From NCBI GenBank assembly GCA_037576195.1, contig CM075104.1, positions 626,775 through 690,774 of the forward strand: a stretch of 64,000 nucleotides of DNA, written 5' to 3'. A model generated the notes under the pieces. That model had not been told where the DNA came from, ran no database searches, and saw nothing but the letters and a program-made list of their open reading frames with translations. Made by a program: the position numbers and the translations under genes. Origin of the DNA: Phytoseiulus persimilis (Eukaryota; Arthropoda; Arachnida; Mesostigmata; Phytoseiidae). Each line of letters opens with the position of its first letter. The stretch's first letter is position 1. Shown in pieces: positions 35,061-48,515 of the stretch.

Positions 35061-36899
35061 CGACCTGCTATCGATATGTTAGCTTGATTGCCGATGTTCA
35101 GTCTTTTCGGGGTTGGACTCGGAAAGATTCCGACACTCAGGCGGGGTCGTTCGCCCAGAGTTTTTCGAACACCCAACTTAAATCGACCTACTCCAAGAGG
35201 ATGATTCAACTCGGATTTTCATTGCTCTCCCGGGTCGAGTTGTTCTCTTGTCTGTTGGAGACTACGACGTTCGACTATTGGACCCCCACTATGACTGACT
35301 CCCAAGTGTGGACTTGGACAGATTCCGAGACTCTGGCAGGGTCGCTCTCCCTGAGTTTTTCTAACACCTAACCTAAATCCACCTACTCCAAGAGGATGAT
35401 TCAACTCGGATTTGTATTGCTCTGCCTTGTTGAGTTGTTCTCTTGTCTATCAGAGACTACGACGTTTGACCATTGCACCCCCTGTATGACTGACTCCCAA
35501 GTGTGGGCTGAGAAAGAATCCCGACCGCAGCCCTACGGCTCGACTCCGAATCGACTTGCTATCGATGTGTTAGCTTGATGGCCGATGTTCAGTCTTCTCG
35601 AGGTTGGACTTGGACAGAATCCGAGACTCTGGCACGGTCGCTCGCCAAGAGTTTTTCTAACGCCTATCCTAAATCAACCTACTCCAAGATCATGATTCAA
35701 CTCGGGTTTGTATTGCTCTCCCGGGTCGAGTTGCTCTTTTATCAATTGGAGAGTAAGACGTGTGACTATTGGACCCCTACTATGACTGGCTCCCAAGTGT
35801 GGGCTTAGGAAGAATCCCGACCGCAGCCCTTCGGCTCGACTCCGAGTCGACCTGTTATCGATGTGTTAGCTTGATTGCCGATGTTCAGTCTTCTCGAGGT
35901 TGGACTTGGACAGATTCCGAGACGCTGCCAGGGTCGCTCGCCCAGAGTTTTTCTAACGCCTATCCTGAATCAACCTACTCCAAGATCACGATTCAACTCG
36001 GATCTGTATTGCTCTCCCTTGCTGAGTTGTTCTTTTGTCTATCAGAGACTACGACATTTGACCATTGGACCCCCTATATGACTGACTCCCAAGTGTAGGC
36101 TCAGAAAGAATCCCGACCGCAGCCCTACGGCTCGACTCCGAATGGACTTGCTATCGATGTGTTAGCTTGATTGCCGATGTTCAGTCATCTCGAGGTTGGA
36201 CTTGGATAGATTCCGAGACGCTGGCAGGGTCGCTCGCCCAGAGTTTTTCTAACGCCCATCCTAAATCAACCTACTCCAAGATCATGATTCAACTCGGATT
36301 TGTATTGCTCTTCCGGGTCGAGTTGCTCTCTTATCAGTTGGAGACTAAGACGTGTCACTATTCGACCCCTACTAATGAGTGGCTCCCAAGTGTGGGCTTG
36401 GGAAGAATCCCGACCGCAGCCCTTCGGCTCGACTCCGAATCGACTTCCTATCGATGTGCTAGCTTGTTTGCCGATGTTCAGTCTTTTCGAGGTTGTACTC
36501 GGAAGGATTCCGGGACTCTGGCGGGGTCGCTCGCCCAGAGTTTCTCCAACACCTAAACTGAATCGACCTACTCCTAGAGGATGATTTAACTCGGATTTGT
36601 ATTGCTTCCCCGGGTTGAGTTGTTCTCTCGTCTGTTGGAGACTACGACGTTCGACTATTGGACCCCCACTATGACCAACTCCCAAGTGTGGACTTGGACA
36701 GATTCCGAGACTCTGGCAGGGTCGCTCTCCCTTAGTTTTTCTAACACCTAACCTAAATCCACCTACTCCAAGAGGATGATTCAACTCGGATTTGTATTGC
36801 TCTCCCTTGCTGAGTTGTTCTCTTGTCTATCAGAGACTACGACATTTGACCATTGAACCCCCTATATGACTGACTCCCAAGTGTAGCCTCAGATGAATC

Positions 36900-39360
36900 C
36901 CGACCGCAGCCCTACGGCTCGACTCCGAATCGACTTGCTATCGATGTGTTAGCTTGATTGCCGATGTTCAGTCTTCTCGAGGTTGGACTCGGAAGGATTC
37001 CGAGACTCTGGCGGGGTCGCTCGCCCAGAGTTTCTCCAACACCTAAACTGAATCGACCTACTCCAAGAGGATGATTTAACTCGGATTTGTATTGCTTCCC
37101 CGGGTTGAGTTGTTCTCTTGTCTGTTGGAGACTGCGACGTTCGACTATTGGATCCCCACTATGACTGACTCCCAAGTGTGGACTTGGACAGATTCCGAGA
37201 CTCTGGCAGGGTGGCTCTCCCTGAGTTTTTCTAACACCTAACCTAAATCCACCTCCTCCAAGATCTAGATTCAACTCGGATTTGTATTGCTCTCCCGGGT
37301 CGAGTTGCTCTCTTATCAATTGGAGACTAAGACGTGTGACTATTCGACCCCTACTATGACTGGCTCCCAAGTGTGGGCTTGGGAAGAATCCCGACCGCAG
37401 CCCTTCGGCTCGACTCCGATTCGACTTCCTATCGATGTGCTAGCTTGTTTGCCGATGTTCAGTCTTCTCGAGGTTGGACTTGGACAGATTCCGAGACTCT
37501 GGCACGGTCGCTCGCCCAGAGTTTTTCTAACGCCTATCCTAAATCAACCTACTCCAAGATCATGATTCAACTCGGATTTGTATTGCTCTCCTGGGTCGAG
37601 TTGCTCTCTTGTCAATTGGAGACTAAGACGTGTGACCATTGCACCCCCTGTATGACTGACTCCCAAGTGTGGGCTCAGAAAGAATCCCGACCGCAGCCCT
37701 ACGGCTCGACTCCGAATCGACTTGCTATCGATGTGTTAGCTTGATTGCCGATGTTCAGTCTTCTCGAGGTTGGACTCGGACAGAATCCGAGACTCTGGCA
37801 CGGTCGCTCGCCAAGAGTTTTTCTAACGCCTATCCTAAATCAACCTACTCCAAGATCATGATTCAACTCGGGTTTGTATTGCTCTCCCTTGCTGAGTTGT
37901 TCTCTTGTCTATCAGAGACTACGACATTTGACCATTGAACCCCCTATATGACTGACTCCCAAGTGTAGCCTCAGATGAATCCCGACCGCAGCCCTACGGC
38001 TCGACTCCGAATCGACTTGCTATCGATGTGTTAGCTTGATTGCCGATGTTCAGTCTTCTCGAGGTTGGACTCGGAAGGATTCCGAGACTCTGGCGGGGTC
38101 GCTCGCCCAGAGTTTCTCCAACACCTAAACTGAATCGACCTACTCCAAGAGGATGATTTAACTCGGATTTGTATTGCTTCCCCGGGTTGAGTTGTTCTCT
38201 TGTCTGTTGGAGACTGCGACGTTCGACTATTGGATCCCCACTATGACTGACTCCCAAGTGTGGACTTGGACAGATTCCGAGACTCTGGCAGGGTGGCTCT
38301 CCCTGAGTTTTTCTAACACCTAACCTAAATCCACCTCCTCCAAGATCTAGATTCAACTCGGATTTGTATTGCTCTCCCGGGTCGAGTTGCTCTCTTATCA
38401 ATTGGAGACTAAGACGTGTGACTATTCGACCCCTACTATGACTGGCTCCCAAGTGTGGGCTTGGGAAGAATCCCGACCGCAGCCCTTCGGCTCGACTCCG
38501 ATTCGACTTCCTATCGATGTGCTAGCTTGTTTGCCGATGTTCAGTCTTCTCGAGGTTGGACTTGGACAGATTCCGAGACTCTGGCACGGTCGCTCGCCCA
38601 GAGTTTTTCTAACGCCTATCCTAAATCAACCTACTCCAAGATCATGATTCAACTCGGATTTGTATTGCTCTCCTGGGTCGAGTTGCTCTCTTGTCAATTG
38701 GAGACTAAGACGTGTGACCATTGCACCCCCTGTATGACTGACTCCCAAGTGTGGGCTCAGAAAGAATCCCGACCGCAGCCCTACGGCTCGACTCCGAATC
38801 GACTTGCTATCGATGTGTTAGCTTGATTGCCGATGCTCAGTCTTCTCGAGGTTGGACTCGGACAGAATCCGAGACTCTGGCACGGTCGCTCGCCAAGAGT
38901 TTTTCTAACGCCTATCCTAAATCAACCTACTCCAAGATCATGATTCAACTCGGGTTTGTATTGCTCTCCCTTGCTGAGTTGTTCTCTTGTCTATCAGAGA
39001 CTACGACATTTGACCATTGAACCCCCTATATGACTGACTCCCAAGTGTAGCCTCAGATGAATCCCGACCGCAGCCCTACGGCTCGACTCCGAATCGACTT
39101 GCTATCGATGTGTTAGCTTGATTGCCGATGTTCAGTCTTCTCGAGGTTGGACTCGGAAGGATTCCGAGACTCTGGCGGGGTCGCTCGCCCAGAGTTTCTC
39201 CAACACCTGAACTGAATCGACCTACTCCAAGAGGATGATTTAACTCGGATTTGTATTGCTTCCCCGGGTTGAGTTGTTCTCTTGTCTGTTGGAGACTGCG
39301 ACGTTCGACTATTGGATCCCCACTATGACTGACTCCCAAGTGTGGACTTGGACAGATTCC
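36900..39360 (-). repeat. 1082-bp higher-order repeat, about 2.3 copies
   Basis: Markers at 36912, 37994 and 39076 and at 37373 and 38455 are 1082 bp apart, close to 3 x 296 + 195. The diagnostic variant is gcctcagatgaatcccgacc, one base short of the usual gctcagaaagaatccc. A further partial copy continues near 40057. Confidence 0.83.
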
Positions 39361-42299
39361 GAGACTCTGGCAGGGTCGCTCGCCCAGAGTTTTTCTAACG
39401 CCCATCCTAAATCAACCTACTCCAAGATCATGATTCAACTCGGATTTGTATTGCTCTTCCGGGTCGAGTTGCTCTCTTATCAGTTGGAGACTAAGACGTG
39501 TCACTATTCGACCCCTACTATGAGTGGCTCCCAAGTGTGGGCTTGGGAAGAATCCCGACCGCAGCCCTTCGGCTCGACTCCGAATCGACTTCCTATCGAT
39601 GTGCTAGCTTGTTTGCCGATGTTCAGTCTTTTCGAGGTTGTACTCGGAAGGATTCCGAGACTCTGGCGGGGTCGCTCGCCCAGAGTTTCTCCAACACCTA
39701 AACTGAATCGACCTACTCCTAGAGGATGATTTAACTCGGATTTGTATTGCTTCCCCGGGTTGAGTTGTTCTCTCGTCTGTTGGAGACTACGACGTTCAAC
39801 TATTGGACCCCCACTATGACCAACTCCCAAGTGTGGACTTGGACAGATTCCGAGACTCTGGCAGGGTCGCTCTCCCTTAGTTTTTCTAACACCTAACCTA
39901 AATCCACCTACTCCAAGAGGATGATTCAACTCGGATTTGTATTGCTCTCCCTTGCTGAGTTGTTCTCTTGTCTATCAGAGACTACGACATTTGACCATTG
40001 AACCCCCTATATGACTGACTCCCAAGTGTAGCCTCAGATGAATCCCGACCGCAGCCCTACGGCTCGACTCCGAATCGACTTGCTATCGACGTGTTAGCTT
40101 GATTGCCGATGTTCAGTCTTCTCGAGGTTGGACTCGGAAGGATTCCGAGACTCTGGCGGGGTCGCTCGCCCAGAGTTTCTCCAACACCTAAACTGAATCG
40201 ACCTACTCCAAGAGGATGATTTAACTCGGATTTGTATTGCTTCCCCGGGTTGAGTTGTTCTCTTGTCTGTTGGAGACTGCGACGTTCGACTATTGGATCC
40301 CCACTATGACTGACTCCCAAGTGTGGACTTGGACAGATTCCGAGACTCTGGCAGGGTGGCTCTCCCTGAGTTTTTCTAACACCTAACCTAAATCCACCTC
40401 CTCCAAGATCACGATTCAACTCGGATTTGTATTGCTCTCCCGGGTCGAGTTGCTCTCTTATCAATTGGAGACTAAGACGTGTGACTATTCGACCCCTACT
40501 ATGACTGGCTCCCAAGTGTGGGCTTGGGAAGAATCCCGACCGCAGCCCTTCGGCTCGACTCCGATTCGACTTCCTATCGATGTGCTAGCTTGTTTGCCGA
40601 TGTTCAGTCTTTTCGAGGTTGGACTCGGAAGGATTCCGAGACTCTGGCGGGGTCGCTCGCCCAGAGTTTCTCCAACACCTAAACTGAATCTACCTACTCC
40701 AAGAGGATGATTTAACTCGGATTTGTATTGCTTCCCCGGGTTGAGTTGTTCTCTCGTCTGTTGGAGACTACGACGTTCGACTATTGGACCCCCACTATGA
40801 CTGACTCCCAAGTGTGGACTTGGACAGATTCCGAGACTCTGGCAGGGTCGCTCTCCCTGAGTTTTTCTAACACCTAGCCTAAATCCACCTACTCCAAGAG
40901 GATGATTCAACTCGGATTTGTATTGCTCTCCCTTGTTGAGTTGTTCTCTTGTCTATCAGAGACTACGACGTTTGACCATGGGACCCCCTATATGACAGGC
41001 TCCCAAGTGTGGGCTTAGGAAGAATCCCGACCGCAGCCCTTCGGCTCGACTCCGAGTCGACCTGTTATCGATGTGTTAGCTTGATTGCCGATGTTCAGTC
41101 TTCTCGAGGTTGGACTTGGACAGATTCCGAGACGCTGCCAGGGTCGCTCGCCCAGAGTTTTTCTAACGCCTATCCTGAATCAACCTACTCCAAGATCACG
41201 ATTCAACTCGGATTTGTATTGCTCTCCCGGGTCGAGTTGCTCTCTTATCAATTGGAGACTAAGACGTGTGACTATTCGACCCCTACTATGACTGGCTCCC
41301 AAGTGTGGGCTTGGCAAGAATGCCGACCGCAGCCCTTTGGCTCGACTCCGAATCGACTTCCTATCGATGTGCTAGCTTGCTTGCCGATGTTCAGTCTTTT
41401 CGAGGTTGGACTCGGGAAGATTCCGAGACTCTGGCGGGGTCGCTCGCCCAGAGTTTCTCCAACACCCAACCTGAATCGACCTACTCCAAGAGGATGATTC
41501 AACTCGGATTTGTATTGCTTCCCCGGGTTGAGTTGTTCTTTTATGTATTGGAGACTACGACGTGTGACTATTGGACCCCCACGATGACTGACTCCCAAGT
41601 GTGAGCTTAGGAAGAATCCCGACCGCAGCCCTACGGCTCGACTCCGACTCGACCTGCTATCGATGTGTTAGCTTGATCGCCGATGTTCAGTCTTCTCGAG
41701 ATTGGACTTGGACAGATTCCGAGACTCTGGCAGGGTCGCTCGCTTAGAGTTTTTCTAACGTCTAATCTAAATCGACCTACTCCAAGAGGATGATTCAACT
41801 CGGATTTGTGTTGCTCACTCGGGTTGAGTTGTTCTCCCGTCTGTTGGAGACTACGACGATTGACTATTGGACCCCCACTATGACTGACTCCCAAGTGTGG
41901 ACTTGGACAGATTCCGAGACTCTGTCAGGGTCGCTCGCCCAGAGTTCTTCGGACACCTAACCCTAAATCGACCCACTCCAAGAGGATGATTCAACTCGGA
42001 TTTGGATTGCTCACTCGGGTTGAGTTGTTCTCTCGTCTATTGGAGTCTACGACTTGTGACTATTGGACCCCCCACTATGACTGACTCCCAAGTGTGGGCT
42101 TAGAGAGAATTCCGACCGCAGCCCTTCGGCTCGACTCCGAATCGACTTCCTATCGATGTGCTAGCTTGTTTGCCGATGTTCAGTCTTTTCGAGGTTGGAC
42201 TCGCAAAGATTCCGAGCCTCTGGCGGGGTCGCTCGCTCAGAGTTTCTCCAACGTCTAAACTGAATCAACCTACTCCAAGAGGATGATTTAACTCGGATT

Positions 42300-45200
42300 T
42301 GTATTGCTTCCCCGGGTTGAGTTGTTCTCTCGTCTGTTGGAGACTACGACGTTCGACTATTGGACCCTCACTATGACCAACTCCCAAGTGTGGACGACTT
42401 TGACAGATTCCGAGACTCTGGCAGGGTCGCTCTCCCCTGAGTTTTTTCTAACACCTAAACCTAAATCCACCCTCCTCCAAGAGGATGATTCAACTCGGAT
42501 TTGTATTGCTCTCCCTTGTTGAGTTGTTCTCTTGTCCATTGGAGTCTACGACTTGTGACTATTGGACCCCGCACCATGACTGGCTCCCAAGTGTGGGCTT
42601 AGGAAAAGAATCCCGACCGCAGCCCTTCGGCTCGACTCCGGGTCGACCTGCTATCGATGTGTTAGCTTGATTGCCGATGTTCCGTCTTCTCGAGGTGGAC
42701 TTGGACAGATTCCGAGACGCTGGCAGGGGTCGCTCGCCCAGAGTTTTTCTAACGTCTAAACCCTAAATCGAGGACCTACTCCAAGAGGATGATTTAACTC
42801 GGATTTGTATTGCTTCCCCGGAGTTGAGTTTTGTTGAGACTCTCTCGTCTGTTGGAGGACTACGACGTTCGACTATTGGGGCCCCCACTATGACCAACTC
42901 CCAAGTGTGGACTTGGACAGATTCCAGAGACTCTGGCAGGGTTCGCTCTCCCTGAGTTTTTTCTCTAACACCTAACCTAAATCCACCTCCTCCAAGAGGA
43001 TGATTCAACTCGGATTTGTATTGCTCTCCCTTGGTTGAGTTGTTCTCTTGTCCATTGGAGTCTACGACTTGTGACTATTGGACCCCTACCATGACTGGCT
43101 CCCAAGTGTGGGCTTAGGAAGAATCCCGACCGCAGCCTTCGGCTCGACTCCGAGTCGACCTGCTATCGATGTGTTAGCTTGATTGCCGATGTTCAGTCTT
43201 TCTCGAGGTTGGACTTGGACAGATTCCGAGACGCTGGCAGGGTCGCTCGCCCAGAGTTTTTCTAACGCCTATCCTAAATCAACCTACTCCAAGATCACGA
43301 TTCAACTCGGATTTGTATTGCTCTCCCCCGGGTCGAGTTGCTCTCTTATCAATTGGAGACTAAGACGTGTGACTATTCGACCCCTACTATGACTGGCTCC
43401 CAAGTGTGGGCTTGGGGAGAATCACGACCGCAGCCCTTCGGCTCGACTCCGAATCGACTTCCCATCGATGTGCTAGCTTGTTTGCCGATGTTCAGTCTTT
43501 TCGAGGTTGGACTCGGGAAGACTCTGAGACTCTGTCGGGGTCGCTCGCCCAGAGTTTCTCCTTCACCCTAACCTGAATCGACCTACTCCTAGAGGATGAT
43601 TCACTCGGATTTGTATTGCTTCCCCGGGTTGAGTTGTTCTCTCGTCTGTTGGAGACTACGACGTTCGACTATTGGACCCCCACTATGACTGACTCCCAAG
43701 TGTGGACTTGGACAGATTCCGAGACTCTGGCAGGGTCGCTCTCCCTGAGTTTTTCTAACACCTAACCTAAATCCACCTACTCCAAGAGGATGATTCAACT
43801 CGGATTTGTATTGCTCTCCCTTGTTGAGTTGTTCTCTTGTCTATCAGAGACTACGACGTTTTTTTACCATTGGACCCCCTATATGACTGACTCCCAAGTG
43901 TGGGCTCAGAAAGAATCCCGACCGCAGCCCTACGGCTCGACTCCGAATCGACTTGCTATCGATGTGTTAGCTTGATTGCCGATGTTCAGCCTTCTCGAGG
44001 TTGGACTTGGACAGATTCCGAGACTCTGGCACGGTCGCTCGCCCAGAGTTTCTCCAACACCTAACCTGAATCGACCTACTCCAAGAGGATGATTCAACTC
44101 GGATTTGTATTGCTCTCCCGGGTCGAGTTGCTCTCTTATCAATTGGAGACTAAGACGTGTGACTATTCGACCCCTACTATGACTGGCTCCCAAGTGTGGG
44201 CTTGGGAAGAATCCCGACCGCAGCCCTTCGGCTCGACTCCGGATCGACTTCCAATCGATGTGCTAGCTTGTTGCCGATGTTCAGTCTTTTCGAGATTGGA
44301 CTCGGGAAGATTCCGAGCCTCTGGCGGGGTAGCTCGCTCAGAATTTCTCCAACGTCTAAACTGAATCGACCTACTCCAAGAGGATGATTTAACTCGGATT
44401 TTATTGCTTCCCCGGGTTGAGCTGTTCTTCTCTCGTCTGTTGGAGACTACGACGTTCGACTATTGGACCCCCACTATGACTGACTCCCAAGTGTGAGCTT
44501 GGGAAGAATCCCAACCGCAGCCCTTTGGCTCGACTCCGATTCGACTTGCTATCGATGTGTTAGCTTGATTGCCGATGTTCAGTCTTTTCGAGGTTGAACT
44601 TGGACAGATTCCGAGACTCTGGCAGGGTCGCTCGCCCAGAGTTTTTCGAAAACACCTAACCTAAATCGACCTACTCCAAGAGGATGATTCAACTCGGATT
44701 TGTATTGCTCCCCCGGGTTGAGTTGTTCTTTTATGTATTGGAGACTGCGACGTGACTATTGGACCCCCACTATGACTGACTCCCAAGTGTGAGCTTAGGA
44801 AGAATCCCGACCGCAGCCCTACGGCTCGACTCCGACTCGACCTGCTATCGATGTGTTAGCTTGATCGCCGATGTTCAGTCTTCTCGAGGTTGGACTTGGA
44901 CAGATTCCGAGACTCTGGCAGGGTCGCTCGCTTAGAACTTTTCTAACGTTTAATCTAAATCGACCTACTCCAAGAGGATGATTCAACTCGGATTTGTGTT
45001 GCTCACTCGGGTTGAGTTGTTCTCTCCGTCTGTTGGAGACTACGACGTTTGACTATTGGACCCCCACTATGACTGACTCCCAAGTGTGGACTTGGACAGA
45101 TTCCGAGACTCTGTTAGGGTCGCTCGCCCAGAGTTCTCGGACACCTAGCCTAAATCGACCTACTCCAAGAGGATGATTTAACTCGGATTTGTATTGCTGC

Positions 45201-47700
45201 CCCGGGTTGAGTTTTTCTCTTGTCCATTGGATTGGAGTCTACGACTTGTGACTATTGGACCCCTACTATGACTGGCTCCCAAGTGTGGGCTTAGGAAGAA
45301 TCCCGACCGCAGCCCTTCGGCTCGACTCCGAGTCGACCTGTTATCGATGTGTTAGCTTGATTGCCGATGTTCAGTCTTCTCGAGGTTGGACTTGGACAGA
45401 TTCCGAGACGCTGCCAGGGTCGCTCGCCCAGAGTTTTCTAAACAACGCCTATCCTAAATCCACCTACTCCAAGAGGATGATTCAACTCGGATTTGTATTG
45501 CTCTCCCTTGTTGAGTTGTTATCTTGTCTATCAGAGACTACGACGTTTGACCATTGGACCCCCTACATGACTGACTCCCAAGTGTGGGCTCAGAAAGAAT
45601 CCCGACCGCAGCCCTACGGCTCGACTCCGAATCGACTTGCTATCGATGTCTTAGCTTGATTGCCGATGTTCAGCCTTCTCGAGGTTGGACTCGGACAGAT
45701 TCCGAGACTCTGGCACGGTCGCTCGCCCAGAGTTTTTTCTAACGCCTATCCTAAATCAACCTACTCCAAGATCATGATTCAACTCGGATTTGTATTGCTC
45801 TCCCGGGTTGAGTTGCTCTCTTGTAAATTGGAGACCAAGACGTGTGACTATTCGACCCCTACTATGACTGGCTCCCAGTGTGGGCTTGGAAAGAATCCCG
45901 ACCGCAGCCCTTCGGCTCGACTCCGAGTCGACCTGCTATCGATATGTTAGCTTGATTGCCGATGTTCAGTCTTCTCGAGGTTGAACTTGGACAGATTCCG
46001 AGACTCTGGCAGGGTCGCTCGCCCAGAGTTTTTTTCCGAACACCTAACCTAAATCGACCTACTCCAAGAGGATGATTCAACTCGGATTTGTATTGCTCCC
46101 CCGGGTTGAGTTGTTCTTTTATGTATTGGAGACTGCGACGTGTGACTATTGGACCCCACTATGACTGACTCCCAAGTGTGAGCTTAGGAAGAATCCCGAC
46201 CGCAGCCCTACGGCTCGACTCCGACTCGACCTGCTATCGATGTGTTAGCTTGATCGCCGATGTTCAGTCTTCTCGAGGTTGGACTTGAACAGATTCCGAG
46301 ACTCTGGGCAGGGTCGCTCGCTTAGAACTTTTCTAACGTCTAATCTAAATCGACCTACTCCAAGAGGATGATTTTAACTCGGATTTGTGTTGCTCACTCG
46401 GGTTGAGTTGTTCTCTCCCGGGTTGAGTTGTCTGTTGGAGACTACGACGTTTGACTATTGGACCCCCACTATGACTGACTCCCAAGTGTAGACTTGGACA
46501 GATTCCGAGGCTCTGGCTCAGCGTCGCTCGCCCAGAGTTCTTCTCGCCCAGGACACCTAACCTAAATCGACTCACTCCAAGAGGATGATTCAACTCGGAT
46601 TTGTATTGCTCCCCCGGGTTGAGTTGTTCTTTTCTTTATGTATTGGAGACTGCGACGTGTGACTATTGGACCCCCACTATGACTGACTCCCAAGTGTGGG
46701 CTTAGAGAGAATCCCGACCGCAGCCCTTCGGCTCGACTCCGAGTCGACTTCCTATCGATGTGCTAGCTTGTTTGCCGATGTTCAGTCTTTCGAGGTTGGA
46801 CTCGCAAAGATTCCGAGCCTCTGGCGGGGTAGGTCGCTCAGAGTTTTCTCCAAACGTCTAAACTGAATCGACCTACTCCAAGGAGGATGATTTAACTCGG
46901 ATTTGTATTGCTTCCCCGGGTTGAGTTGTTCTCTCGTCGTCTGTTGGAGACTACGACGTTCCACTATCGGACCCCCACTATGACCAACTCCCAAGTGTGG
47001 ACTTGGACAGATTCCGAGACTCTGGCAGGGTCGCTCTCCCTGAGTTTTTCTAACACCTAACCTAAATCCACCTCCTCCAAGAGGATGATTCAACTCGGAT
47101 TTGTATTGCTCTCCCTGTGTGAGTTGTTCTCTTGTCCATTGGAGTCTACGACTTGTGACTATTGGACCCCCTACCATGACTGCTCCCAAGTGTGGGCTTA
47201 GGAAGAATCCCGACCGCAGCCCTTCGGCTCGACTCCGAGTCGACCTGCTATCGATGTGTTAGCTTGATTGCCGATGTTCAGTCTTCTCGAGGTTGGACTT
47301 GGACAGATTCCGAGACGCTGGCAGGGTCGCTCGCCCAGAGTTTTTCTAACGCCTAAACTGAATCGACCTACTCCAAGAGGATGATTTAACTCGGATTTGT
47401 ATTGCTTCCCCGGGTTGAGTTGTTCTCTCGTCTGTTGGAGAGACTACGACGTTCGACTATTGGACCCCCACTATGACCAACTCCCAAGTGTGGACTTGGA
47501 CAGATTCCGAGACTCTGGCAGGGTCGCTCTCCCTGAGTTTTTGGCAGGGTCGTCTAACACCTAACCTAAATCCACCTCCTCCAAGAGAGGATGATTCAAC
47601 TCGGATTTGTATTGCTCTCCCTTGTTGAGTTGTTCTCTTGTCCATTGGAGTCTACGACTTGTGACTATTGGACCCCTACCATGACTGGCTCCCAAGTGTG
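42300..47700 (-). repeat. Indel-rich segment of the satellite array
   Basis: Satellite units here carry many small insertions and deletions that are almost absent elsewhere. Examples are gtgtggacgactttgac (42389 region), ccccggagttgagttttgttgagac (42816 region), gacgtttttttaccattgg (43857 region), ttggattggagtc (45227 region) and ctctcccgggttgagttgtc (46411 region). Near 47541 a ggcagggtcgt insert is copied from nearby sequence. Several inserts are local duplications. Either this segment mutates or evolves differently, or the assembly consensus is poor here. Confidence 0.8.
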
Positions 47701-47868
47701 GGCTTAGGAAGAATCCCGACCGCAGCCCTTCGGCTCGACTCCGAGTCGACCTGCTATCGATGTGTTAGCTTGATTGCCGATGTTCAGTCTTCTCGAGGTT
47801 GGACTTGGACAGATTCCGAGACGCTGGCAGGGTCGCTCGCCCAGAGTTTTTCTAACGCCTATCCTAAA

Positions 47869-48291
47869 TCAACCTGGAACAACTGGTTCCGATGCAGAGT
47901 CAGATGATGTGAGTTCTGAAGGGACCGGAATCACATGCAGCAGAAAAAGAGCGGAAGATACCTCAAGCCACGTGGTCGATGGCTCAAGGGAAATTGAAGA
48001 ACTGTCCATCGAGCGAGATGTAGACAACGAGAAAGACTCAGATGAGCAACACGCACTTTGATGATCCTCTGGGCAAAGTGTTTGGTAAAAAGCACTCTCT
48101 TCATCCACTGATGAAAAGTCCGGATGTCTCACGGGAGGGAGCACATACGACACAAAGACTCCCCAAACGAAATAAAGACTGAGAGCTAAACTCAGCAGAA
48201 AGAGGATGACCCCGGCCACTCGGCTGGCCAGCGACTTGAATTGAGACATCGAGTTCATCGCAAGTATATTGTGTAATGTGGAAATCCACAT
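47869..48291 (-). CDS. Possible small membrane protein (minus strand)
   Basis: A frame of up to 140 codons, with in-frame ATGs near 48291, 48258 and 48249 and a stop inside the first satellite bases. It has a basic patch, then about 27 strongly hydrophobic residues (VAGVILFLLSLALSLYFVWG onward), then PPVRHPDF, an acidic stretch and a few Cys. The lower half is the complement of the acidic plus-strand frame and is Ser/Leu-rich, as antisense of acidic coding often is. It could be a further exon of the coiled-coil gene, a separate small gene, or a chance frame. Confidence 0.3.
   Translation of the reverse strand: MWISTLHNILAMNSMSQFKSLASRVAGVILFLLSLALSLYFVWGVFVSYVLPPVRHPDFSSVDEESAFYQTLCPEDHQSACCSSESFSLSTSRSMDSSSISLEPSTTWLEVSSALFLLHVIPVPSELTSSDSASEPVVPG
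47876..48061 (+). pseudogene. Possible 3' end of a truncated plus-strand gene (acidic tail)
   Basis: From the satellite edge the plus strand reads a hydrophilic, Asp/Glu/Ser-rich sequence (TTGSDAESDDVSSEGTG … DVDNEKDSDEQHAL) to TGA 48059-48061. An AATAAA follows 110 bp later. This looks like a genuine acidic protein tail whose upstream part was lost at the satellite boundary. The opposite strand is open as well (47869-48291), so only one of the two can be coding here. I recognise no family. Confidence 0.35.
48171..48176 (+). terminator. AATAAA polyadenylation-like signal
   Basis: AATAAA lies about 110 bp after the acidic plus-strand stop at 48061, a suitable distance for a 3' end. A single hexamer in 3 kb can occur by chance. 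Confidence 0.3.
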
Positions 48292-48515
48292 CGAGTCAGG
48301 TCTTGTATACCTCCGAACTCGATGAGAAAGGGGTCCCCTCTGTCAACACAACTTGGAGTGTTGTGAGAGTTGTTGTTCAATCCGACACGGATAGAAAATA
48401 TGCATTCGTGGTCGTTGGATTACTCTGAGAAGCTGATCGGAGTATCGATAACTCTCGAAAAGCATAAACAAACTCCTGAGATTGAAAACAAATGGTTTCT
48501 GAGATGGTTCATGTC

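Larger units (their letters stand above)
25570..47875 (-). repeat. 296/195-bp satellite array, reverse orientation (22 kb)
   Basis: Uninterrupted satellite from LINE copy 3 to the gene island. The first ~1.8 kb repeat the right flank of copy 2, including the 787-bp tandem pair (markers 25824/26611). Several local higher-order repeats follow and are listed separately. The last 5.5 kb are unusually rich in small indels. The array ends abruptly in aaatcaacct at 47875. No other mobile element or gene was seen inside. Confidence 0.93.
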
